Assembly: GCA_910584595.1 (NCBI GenBank)
Contig: CAJUBQ010000006.1
Location: 1-64,000 of the forward strand
Length of the DNA: 64,000 nt
Source of the DNA: an uncultured Eubacterium sp.
Lineage (GTDB): Bacteria > Bacillota > Clostridia > Lachnospirales > Lachnospiraceae
Reading direction: 5' to 3'
Positions 25,487 through 32,854 of the stretch are shown in pieces; the stretch's first letter is position 1, and each line of letters begins with the position of its first letter. Below the pieces are notes generated by a model. That model made no database searches. It was not told the DNA's origin and saw nothing but the letters and a program-made list of their open reading frames with translations. The position numbers and the translations under genes are program-made.

Positions 25487-26617
25487 ATGAAAGTGTTATG
25501 GAAACGATATATGCGTGCAGTGATGATACTTTTGTCCGTATGCTTTTTAGTATTTTCCGCATGTGCGACAAAAACGGCGCTGGATGATATTGACAGGTAC
25601 GGAGTCGGCGGTAAAAAATTTTCTGATAATGTAACCCCGGCCGATCAGGCGTTTGCGCTGCTGCCGCAGCAATTGCTCAAAGTCGGTTTTGTTCAGGTGG
25701 GGCATGAATCAGACTGGAGAATTGCCGCTACAAAATCTTGTAAAGAAGTATTTTCAGAAGAAAATGGATACGAATTGTATTTTGTAGATGCAGACAACAA
25801 TCCGAAAGTACAGGTTGAGGCGGTACGCAATTTTATCAGGGAAGAGGTGGATTATATTGTAATTGATCCGATCCTGACAACAGGATGGACGGCAGTATTA
25901 AAAGAAGCGTATCATGCACATATTCCAGTCATTATTTTAGACCGCACGATTGACTGCAAGGAGCGGTATTACACAGCCTGGTTTGGTTCCGATTTTGTAA
26001 GAGAAGGAGAACTGGCAGGACAATGGCTGCAAAATTATCTGAATATGAGTGAGCGGGGGACAGAAACGATCCATATTGTAACGATAAATGGAACGCAGGG
26101 AGCATCCGCTCAGCTGGGCCGCACAGAAGGATTTGCACGTTATCTGGAACGCAACAGCAATTGGAAGCTGTTGGCGCAAGAATGTGGAGATTTTACAGAA
26201 AGCGGCGGCAGAATGGTAATGGAAAAATATCTCAACATGTATCCAGACATCGATGTTGTTATCTGCCAAAATGATAATGAGGCGCTCGGTGCATGCGCAG
26301 CAATGGATGAAGCAGGAATCTCCTATGGAACAGACGGAGACATAATCGTAATATCTTTTGACGCGACAAGAGCTGGACTAAAAGCCGTACTGGAAGGAAA
26401 AATTCACGCAGATTTTGAATGCAATCCACTGTCGCCGCCTTATGCAGCCGAAGCGATCCGAAGGCTGGAAGCCGACGAAGAACTGGCGAAGAAACACTAT
26501 TATCTGCCGGAAGACTGTTTCACCGCAGATGAAACTCCGATGGTTCTTATGGTTGATTTTGAGTCTAAAAAAATGGTAACGGTGACGGAGACACTTTTAG
26601 AAGAAAGGGAATATTAA
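25487..26617 (+). CDS. Sugar-binding lipoprotein (periplasmic-binding-protein-like, ribose/xylose type)
   Basis: This is a substrate-binding protein of the type I periplasmic fold used by sugar ABC transporters. The N-terminal signal ends in a lipobox, LVFSAC, so it is probably anchored outside the membrane. VGFVQVGHESDWR starts the first lobe; VDYIVIDPILTTGW, IPVIILDRTI and ICQNDNEALGA are typical ribose-binding-family segments. The mature part is about 350 residues. I chose ATG 25487 (10 nt after GGAGG) over the in-frame ATG at 25457. No permease or ATPase gene is nearby, so it is an orphan, or a sensory binding protein. It follows the M56 gene by 68 nt. Confidence 0.85.
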   Translation: MKVLWKRYMRAVMILLSVCFLVFSACATKTALDDIDRYGVGGKKFSDNVTPADQAFALLPQQLLKVGFVQVGHESDWRIAATKSCKEVFSEENGYELYFVDADNNPKVQVEAVRNFIREEVDYIVIDPILTTGWTAVLKEAYHAHIPVIILDRTIDCKERYYTAWFGSDFVREGELAGQWLQNYLNMSERGTETIHIVTINGTQGASAQLGRTEGFARYLERNSNWKLLAQECGDFTESGGRMVMEKYLNMYPDIDVVICQNDNEALGACAAMDEAGISYGTDGDIIVISFDATRAGLKAVLEGKIHADFECNPLSPPYAAEAIRRLEADEELAKKHYYLPEDCFTADETPMVLMVDFESKKMVTVTETLLEEREY

Positions 26618-26640
26618 AGAAATTTTGTGACATTTTGGAT

Positions 26641-26915
26641 TAAAATGTTGCGTTTTTGAATACCCGGACGCTGGGCAAGGGGATTGGGCCGGTCTGCCTG
26701 TGACCGTTCCAGAATGTAAGAAGCCCTAAACATTCTGCATTTACACTTTGTTAACCGGACGGTCGCGCCACCTAATTCGCCCTGGCTAAACGCCAGCAGC
26801 TAAAGGCGCCGCTTGGCTTCGCCCCTGGTTTTCATGCAGAATATTAAGGGCTTCTAACATTCTTCCAAAGCCACAGGCAGACCGGCCCAATCCCCTCGCC
26901 CAGCTGGTTTTTGAA
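26641..26915 (-). repeat. Large hairpin repeat, copy B (complete)
   Basis: The copy lies in minus orientation. Arms 26671-26738 and 26836-26903 enclose a 97-nt loop (26739-26835). The outer stem sequence differs from copies A and C, yet the two arms remain complementary with only a couple of mismatches in the outer 34 positions. The AACGCAACATT-type flank is present at 26645-26656 (minus strand). It begins about 30 bp after the sugar-binding lipoprotein gene and could also end that transcript. Confidence 0.9.
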
Positions 26916-27057
26916 TGCATTACATGTCCTTATGTAAGATGATATCAACTCAGTTACAATTTTGGCTTATTTTCGATTAGAAACAGCTATGAAATAAATA
27001 ATAAATAACTTATCATATCTTGTGTCTATTAGATATTTGATTGTACATGATTAGCTT

Positions 27058-27331
27058 AAGAAAATCAGCCGGGAGAGGGGAGCTGGCCGGTCTGGTTGTG
27101 ACGTTGGAGGAATGTTAGAATCTCTTAGTATTCTGCATGAAAACCAGGGGCGAAGCCAAGCGGCGCCTTTAGCTGCTGGCGTTTAGCCAGGGCGAATTAG
27201 GTGGCGCGACCGTCCGGTTGTCATAGTGTAAATGCAGAATGCTTAGAGATTCTTACATTTCGGAACAGGAACAACCAGACCGGCCAGCTCCCCTCTCCCG
27301 GCGTCCGAGGAGCCCAAACGCAACATTTTAA
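27058..27331 (+). repeat. Large hairpin repeat, copy C (complete)
   Basis: Plus orientation. The outer stem 27069-27099 / 27271-27301 is a perfect 31-bp inverted repeat. The inner imperfect stem reaches 27136 and 27234, leaving a 97-nt loop (27137-27233) that matches the loop of copy B except near its 3' end. The right flank AAACGCAACATTTTAATCCA matches that of copy B. Copies B and C are head to head across about 145 bp of AT-rich sequence. Confidence 0.9.
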
Positions 27332-27488
27332 TCCAATCTGTTGCAAATTCATTTTCTTGAAATTTGGTGATAATATAAGTAATGCACATGATACCGTTGA
27401 CAGTAAGCAATCATGGCTTTTTAAAATTATTAAGAATAAGTTTATGATTCTTTTAGGCTTTTGACACATTTCAGACACATTTTGTGAG

Positions 27489-27636
27489 TATACTAAATAC
27501 TATCAAATGAAGTTGGCGGCAATGAAAGCGCGCGCTAGCCGCTGGCTTCGACTAAAAATTATTCCATTTATATAGATTAAACATTTTCATAACTAAACTC
27601 CTCGAAAAAGCGATCTGCAATGGCAGGTCGTTTTTT
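27489..27636 (+). ncRNA. Possible small RNA ending in a terminator
   Basis: TATACT at 27489-27494 resembles a -10 box, though no well-spaced -35 is visible. It is followed by an imperfect hairpin at 27509-27549 (GAAG..GGCGGC with GCCGC..CTTC). An intrinsic terminator lies at 27611-27636: CGATCTGC pairs with GCAGGTCG before six T residues. No reading frame of note. The RNA family is not recognised. Confidence 0.4.
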
Positions 27637-27657
27637 CTGCCGGATTGCGGATAAGTC

Positions 27658-27783
27658 TTTACACAGCCTGTACCTTTTGTTATAATTTACCTAAAAGCAG
27701 ATCAAAGTGGATATTTATCAAACAATAATAACCGATAAGGCAAAACGGAGAGTGTAAGTCTACGGAACATTACACTCTTTTAT
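27658..27783 (+). ncRNA. Possible 90-nt promoter-terminator transcript
   Basis: TTTACA (27658-27663), a 17-bp spacer and TATAAT (27681-27686) form a good sigma-A promoter. About 60 nt downstream AGAGTGTAA (27749-27757) pairs with TTACACTCT (27770-27778) before TTTA, a weak terminator. No coding frame lies between. It may be a small RNA or an attenuated leader for the gene at 27883. Confidence 0.45.
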
Positions 27784-27882
27784 GATTTGAAAAAAATAGT
27801 ATACACTGTTGTGTCTTTGCGGTATAATAATAGTTAAATGTGGTCAAGATTTGGAAGCAACATTGGATAGGGGGAAAGTCAG

Positions 27883-28296
27883 ATGGAGGTAAGTGGAAAG
27901 TTATTTCAGGAAAATAGATTTTGTGCCTGGTGCCACTGTCCGATTCCGGCTGATTCTGAGACGGATTTTTGTAAAAATTGTCAGGCCAGTATGGAATTTC
28001 GGGAAGTACGGGAATATGTAAGAGAGCATGATGTGAATGAGTTTCAGCTGGCGGAGGTTTTTGGAATTCCGCTCAGGCAAGTGAAACATTGGATTCGTGA
28101 GGGCAGATTGGAATACAGAGAATTAACAAATACAGTGGTGGGCCTCCATTGCCAGCGCTGTGGGAAAGCCATCCAGTTTGGAAATTTTTGTCCGGAGTGT
28201 AATCGTGCAGAATACGGTGTTAAGGGAGGTTTTGATACCTTTAAGCAAAAAGATGCGGATGAGCAGATCCGGTTTTATAATAAAGACAGAAGGTAA
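27883..28296 (+). CDS. YvyF-like zinc-ribbon/helix-turn-helix protein
   Basis: This 137-residue protein has an N-terminal zinc ribbon (CAWCHCPIP and CKNCQ). A helix-turn-helix-like segment follows, with REYVREHDVNEFQLAEVFGI and VKHWIREGRLEY. The C-terminus has a second zinc ribbon (CQRCGK and CPECN). The middle part resembles the flagellar-operon protein YvyF, but no flagellar genes are nearby. GGGGGAAAG precedes the start. It lies 16 nt upstream of pyrG and is probably in the same transcript. A regulatory or nucleic-acid-binding role is likely; the target is unknown. Confidence 0.7.
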   Translation: MEVSGKLFQENRFCAWCHCPIPADSETDFCKNCQASMEFREVREYVREHDVNEFQLAEVFGIPLRQVKHWIREGRLEYRELTNTVVGLHCQRCGKAIQFGNFCPECNRAEYGVKGGFDTFKQKDADEQIRFYNKDRR

Positions 28297-28312
28297 ATGG
28301 AGGAGGAAGATT

Positions 28313-29929
28313 ATGCCTGTAAAATATGTGTTCGTAACCGGCGGGGTTGTATCAGGACTTGGAAAGGGGATTACGGCAGCATCACTTGGGCGTCTTTTGA
28401 AAGCACGCGGATATAAAGTAACCATGCAAAAATTTGACCCATATATTAATATCGATCCTGGAACGATGAATCCGATACAGCATGGAGAAGTATTTGTGAC
28501 AGATGACGGAGCAGAGACAGATTTGGATCTGGGGCATTATGAACGTTTTATTGATGAAAGCCTGACGAAAAATTCGAACGTAACGACCGGAAAAATCTAT
28601 TGGTCAGTATTGCAAAAAGAACGGCGCGGAGACTATGGGGGAGGTACCGTACAGGTGATTCCTCATATTACGAATGAAATTAAGAGCAGGTTTTATCGGA
28701 ATTTTTCATCACCGGATATGCATATTGCGATTATTGAGGTCGGTGGAACGGTTGGAGATATTGAGAGTCAGCCTTTTTTGGAATCGATCCGCCAGTTTCA
28801 GCACGAGGTTGGACATGAAAATGCAATGCTTATTCATGTGACGTTGATACCATATTTGAAAGCGTCGGGTGAATTAAAGACCAAACCTACGCAGGCGAGT
28901 GTGAAGGAACTGCAGGGAATGGGAATTCAGCCGGATGTAATCGTATGTCGGTCAGAACATGAATTAGATCAGAGTATTAAAGATAAAATTGCATTGTTTT
29001 GTAATGTTCCAAATGGACATGTTCTGCAGAATTTGGATGTGGAATATTTATATGAAGCGCCGCTTGCGATGGAGAAAGAAAATTTGGCAAGAGTCGCTTG
29101 CGAATGTCTGCATTTGCCTTGTCCGGAACCGGACTTGAATGAGTGGAATGAGATGATTGAAAATCTCAAACATCCTGAGAAGGAAGTTCGGATAGCGCTG
29201 GTTGGAAAGTATACACAGCTGCATGATGCTTATATATCAGTTGTCGAAGCGCTTAAGCATGGAGGCATTCCAAGCCGTGTAACGGTTACGATTCAATGGG
29301 TAGATTCTGAGCGGTTAGCGCCGGACACGGTGGAAAAGCTGTTAGGAGATGTCAGTGGTATTCTTGTACCGGGAGGTTTTGGAAATCGTGGCGTGGATGG
29401 AAAAATTCTGGCGGCGCAGTATGCTCGTGAAAATGGAATCCCATATCTCGGACTTTGCCTGGGGATGCAGGTAGCAATCATTGAATTTGCAAGAAATGTA
29501 TGTGGACTGCACGATGCACATAGTATAGAGCTGGATCCAAAGACAACGCATCCGGTCATTGCACTGATGCCGGACCAGGATGAGGATGGTGATATTGGAG
29601 GTACGTTAAGGCTGGGGTCTTATCCGTGTGTATTGGATCAGCAGTCAAAAGCATATGATTTATATAGAGAAGAGACGATACATGAGCGGCATCGTCATCG
29701 TTATGAAGTAAACAATGATTATCGAACTACTTTTACGGAGTACGGAATGCGGTTGTCAGGCATGTCGCCGGACAGACGTATTGTAGAGATGATTGAGCTG
29801 CCCGATCATCCGTGGTATATTGCGACGCAGGCGCATCCGGAACTGAAATCACGTCCGAACCGTCCGCATCCGCTGTTTCGCGGATTTGTGGAAGCTGCCC
29901 TGGAGTATGAATATCAGGCTGAAAATTGA
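28313..29929 (+). CDS. pyrG: CTP synthase
   Basis: It aminates UTP to CTP with glutamine and ATP. The 538-residue protein has the synthase domain first: FVTGGVVSGLGKG at residue 7, DPYINIDPGTM near 43. The glutamine amidotransferase domain follows, with the catalytic cysteine in GLCLGMQVA near residue 383 and the His/Glu pair in QAHPELKSRP near the end. ATG 28313 is chosen because GGAGGAGGAAG lies just before it and the family always starts at this point; the frame extends further upstream without support. Confidence 0.96.
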   Translation: MPVKYVFVTGGVVSGLGKGITAASLGRLLKARGYKVTMQKFDPYINIDPGTMNPIQHGEVFVTDDGAETDLDLGHYERFIDESLTKNSNVTTGKIYWSVLQKERRGDYGGGTVQVIPHITNEIKSRFYRNFSSPDMHIAIIEVGGTVGDIESQPFLESIRQFQHEVGHENAMLIHVTLIPYLKASGELKTKPTQASVKELQGMGIQPDVIVCRSEHELDQSIKDKIALFCNVPNGHVLQNLDVEYLYEAPLAMEKENLARVACECLHLPCPEPDLNEWNEMIENLKHPEKEVRIALVGKYTQLHDAYISVVEALKHGGIPSRVTVTIQWVDSERLAPDTVEKLLGDVSGILVPGGFGNRGVDGKILAAQYARENGIPYLGLCLGMQVAIIEFARNVCGLHDAHSIELDPKTTHPVIALMPDQDEDGDIGGTLRLGSYPCVLDQQSKAYDLYREETIHERHRHRYEVNNDYRTTFTEYGMRLSGMSPDRRIVEMIELPDHPWYIATQAHPELKSRPNRPHPLFRGFVEAALEYEYQAEN

Positions 29930-29948
29930 TTTGGAGAATATATAATAA

Positions 29949-30056
29949 GAGCGTGTTTGAAAAATGATTTTCGTAAGGAACTTTATTTACAGTTCTTAAG
30001 TGTGTTTTACAGCTTGTGAAGTATACAATTACGGAAATGGTTGTTCAGACACGCTC
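29949..30056. repeat. 108-bp inverted-repeat element downstream of pyrG
   Basis: GAGCGTGTTTGAA at 29949 and TTCAGACACGCTC ending at 30056 form the ends of an imperfect stem of about 28 bp. The interior contains a second pairing, AAGGAAC with GTTCTT. It could be a MITE-like palindromic unit or a large terminator. A related half, GAGCATGTTTGAAA, occurs at 54791. Confidence 0.7.
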
Positions 30057-30121
30057 ATACCGTTATATTCTAAGTTTCAGATAATTTTAAGAAATTTCGC
30101 AAAAAGTTCATGATTAGAATC

Positions 30122-30150
30122 TTGCGTTATGATTCCAATCCACTTATAAT
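30122..30150 (+). promoter_or_regulatory. Sigma-A promoter of ftsH
   Basis: TTGCGT (30122-30127), a 17-bp spacer and TATAAT (30145-30150). RNA would start near 30157, which rules out an earlier in-frame ATG and supports the start at 30206. Confidence 0.75.
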
Positions 30151-30205
30151 AATACAGATAGTGTTCTACATGATAACGCGGATAAGTACAGCAGATGGAG
30201 GAAGA

Positions 30206-32854
30206 ATGAATAATCAGTCACCCAATAATGGAAATAATAATAATTCCAATAATAAGAAAAATACAAACGGTCAGATGATTTTGCTGTTTTTGCTGGTTAC
30301 GCTGGTGGCTCTTTTTTTTATGAGCATGTTCAGCAGATGGCAGACGCAGATGACGACAAAAGAAATTTCCTATACGGAATTTCTCAAAATGGTAGAGGAA
30401 GATAAGGTAGAGGAAGTGCATGTAACTTCCAATAGTTATCGAATTACACCGAAAAAGGCAAAAAACGAGTTGGTTCCGATTACCTATTATACAGGAATCG
30501 CAGGAAATGATCTGGAATTGGTGTCTTTATTAAAAGAGCATGAAGTAAAATATTATCCATATATACCGGATGATTCGGCAACTTGGATCTATAATATCCT
30601 TAGCATCGTATTGCCAATTTTACTGCTGTGGGCAGTAATGGGATTTTTAATGCGCAAAATGGGCGGCGGCATGGGTATGGGTGTCGGAAAGAATACAGCG
30701 AAAGTGTATGTGGAGAAAAAGACGGGTGTTACATTTAAAGATGTTGCCGGCCAGGACGAAGCAAAAGAGTCTTTACAGGAAGTGGTAGATTTTTTACACA
30801 ATCCACAGAAATATACGGATATAGGTGCGAAATTGCCAAAAGGCGCACTGCTTGTCGGCCCTCCGGGGACAGGTAAGACATTGTTGGCAAAAGCGGTTGC
30901 CGGTGAAGCTAATGTGCCGTTTTTTTCACTGGCCGGTTCCGATTTCGTAGAAATGTTTGTAGGTGTCGGAGCTTCCCGTGTGAGGGATTTATTTAAAGAG
31001 GCGCAAAAACAGGCTCCGTGTATTATTTTCATCGATGAAATTGACGCGATTGGAAAGAGCCGTGATACGCGTTACGGCAGCGGCAATGATGAGCGGGAAC
31101 AGACATTGAATCAGCTGTTGGCGGAGATGGACGGTTTTGACACGTCGAAAGGACTTTTAATACTTGCGGCAACCAATCGGCCGGAAGTGCTTGATAAAGC
31201 GCTGCTGCGTCCGGGCCGGTTTGACCGGCGTATTATTGTGGAAAAACCGGATTTGAAAGGAAGAGTTGAGACGCTCAAAGTGCATTCCAAAGATGTCCTG
31301 ATGGATGAAACTGTTGATCTGGATGCAATTGCGCTTGCTACTTCCGGAGCCGTAGGATCTGATCTGGCGAATATGATTAATGAAGCGGCGATTAACGCAG
31401 TAAAAAACGGCAGAAAATATGTAAATCAATCCGATTTATTTGAATCTGTTGAAGTTGTTATTGCAGGAAAGGAGAAAAAAGACCGGATACTTGGTAAGGA
31501 AGAAAAGAGGATTGTTGCTTATCATGAGGTAGGTCATGCGTTGACAACGGCTTTGCAAAAAGATGCTGAGCCGGTACAGAAAATCACAATTGTGCCTAGA
31601 ACGATGGGCGCGCTGGGATATGTGATGCAGGTGCCTGAAGAGGAAAAATATCTGATGTCTGAGGAAGAGCTGAAAGCACGCCTTGTTACGTTTATGGCAG
31701 GACGTGCTGCGGAGGAGATCGTTTTTCATTCAATTACAACCGGAGCATCCAATGATATTGAAAAGGCAACACAGATTGCTCGTGCGATGGTTACACAGTA
31801 TGGCATGTCTAAAAAATTCGGCCTGATTAGTCTGGAATCTGTGGAAAATCGATATTTAGATGGCAGGCCGGTGCTTAATTGCGGAGATGATACTGCAGCT
31901 GAAATAGATCAGGAAGTTCAGATGATTTTAAAAGACAGCTATGAAACGGCAAAGAAGCTGCTGGAAGAAAACAGAGAAGTTTTGGATCACATTGCCGAAT
32001 ATCTGTTTGAGCATGAGACGATTACAGGCAAAGAGTTTATGCGTATTTACCGTGATATCAAAGGAATTTCGCAGCCGCCGGAAGAGGAAGAAAAACCGCC
32101 GGTAAATGTGCAGGGATTTCGGCAGCGTCAGACTAATCCGGCGCCGGTACAAGGCCCAAATAACCCAATGGGCTGGAATACACCGAATCAGCATCCGGAG
32201 CCAGGCCGAAATATGCAAAATCAATATCCGGCGGCAGGCAATCATGTATGGAATCAGGGAATGGCGACAGGCCGCAATACAGCAAATCAGAATCCAATGT
32301 CAGGACCTGATGGACCAGGGCAGAACATGCCAAATCCGAATGTGGCGCCAGGGCAAAATGTGCCGAACCCGAATCTGATGCCGGGGCAAAATGCACCGAA
32401 CCCGAATCTGATGCCGGGGCAAAATGCACCGAACCCGAATGTGACGCCAGGGCAAAATGTGCCGAACCCGAATGTGACGCCAGGGCAAAATGTGCCGAAC
32501 CCGAATATGGCGCCGGGGCAAAATGCGTCGAACCCGAATCTGATGCCGGGGCAAAATGCGTCGAATCTGACGTTGAGGCAGGGGATACCAAGCCAAAATC
32601 TGACGCCGGGACAAAGTATGCCAGAACAAAATATGCCGAATCCGAATCTGATGCCGGGGTCAGAGCAGATGATGCAAAATCAGGCGTCAAATCCGGGAAG
32701 GGATCCGAATGCATTTGTTCCGCAAAAAGAACAATTTCCACCGGCGCAAAATGCAGTTCCAGGTCAGAATCAACAGGCGAAAACACAGCCAATTGCGAAC
32801 TGGGAGCAGCAATTATGGAATCAGAATGAGCAGAAGGAAGATGACAGTAAATAA
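30206..32854 (+). CDS. ftsH: ATP-dependent zinc metalloprotease FtsH with a long repetitive C-terminal tail
   Basis: A membrane AAA+ protease that degrades misfolded and regulatory proteins. Membrane segments are near residues 25-43 and 133-150. Walker A GPPGTGKT is near residue 222, Walker B IIFIDEIDAIG near 273, and the zinc site HEVGHAL near 440. The conserved enzyme ends near residue 628. The last 250 residues are a low-complexity Pro/Asn/Gln/Gly/Met-rich tail containing 11-residue repeats. ATG 30206 follows ATGGAGGAAG and lies downstream of the promoter. The stop overlaps the uvrC start by 1 nt. At 882 residues it is well above the usual 600-700. Confidence 0.95.
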   Translation: MNNQSPNNGNNNNSNNKKNTNGQMILLFLLVTLVALFFMSMFSRWQTQMTTKEISYTEFLKMVEEDKVEEVHVTSNSYRITPKKAKNELVPITYYTGIAGNDLELVSLLKEHEVKYYPYIPDDSATWIYNILSIVLPILLLWAVMGFLMRKMGGGMGMGVGKNTAKVYVEKKTGVTFKDVAGQDEAKESLQEVVDFLHNPQKYTDIGAKLPKGALLVGPPGTGKTLLAKAVAGEANVPFFSLAGSDFVEMFVGVGASRVRDLFKEAQKQAPCIIFIDEIDAIGKSRDTRYGSGNDEREQTLNQLLAEMDGFDTSKGLLILAATNRPEVLDKALLRPGRFDRRIIVEKPDLKGRVETLKVHSKDVLMDETVDLDAIALATSGAVGSDLANMINEAAINAVKNGRKYVNQSDLFESVEVVIAGKEKKDRILGKEEKRIVAYHEVGHALTTALQKDAEPVQKITIVPRTMGALGYVMQVPEEEKYLMSEEELKARLVTFMAGRAAEEIVFHSITTGASNDIEKATQIARAMVTQYGMSKKFGLISLESVENRYLDGRPVLNCGDDTAAEIDQEVQMILKDSYETAKKLLEENREVLDHIAEYLFEHETITGKEFMRIYRDIKGISQPPEEEEKPPVNVQGFRQRQTNPAPVQGPNNPMGWNTPNQHPEPGRNMQNQYPAAGNHVWNQGMATGRNTANQNPMSGPDGPGQNMPNPNVAPGQNVPNPNLMPGQNAPNPNLMPGQNAPNPNVTPGQNVPNPNVTPGQNVPNPNMAPGQNASNPNLMPGQNASNLTLRQGIPSQNLTPGQSMPEQNMPNPNLMPGSEQMMQNQASNPGRDPNAFVPQKEQFPPAQNAVPGQNQQAKTQPIANWEQQLWNQNEQKEDDSK
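32318..32548 (+). repeat. Seven tandem 33-bp repeats in the ftsH tail
   Basis: Seven in-frame units encode GQNx[PS]NPNxxP, starting at residue 705. Variable positions are mostly Val, Leu, Met, Ala or Thr. Degenerate copies continue to about 32664. The number of units probably varies among strains by slippage. Confidence 0.95.

Noticed and set aside
27201..27464. 87-residue open frame overlapping hairpin repeat C
   Set aside because: It lies across the loop and right arm of the repeat, lacks a ribosome site, and the frame is not kept in copies A and B.
28160..28312. Longer N-terminus for CTP synthase
   Set aside because: It would overlap the YvyF-like gene, and the family starts at the ATG at 28313, which has a strong ribosome site.
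32133..32792. 219-residue minus-strand repetitive frame
   Set aside because: It is the antisense reading of the ftsH tail repeats; the plus frame continues directly from the conserved protease.
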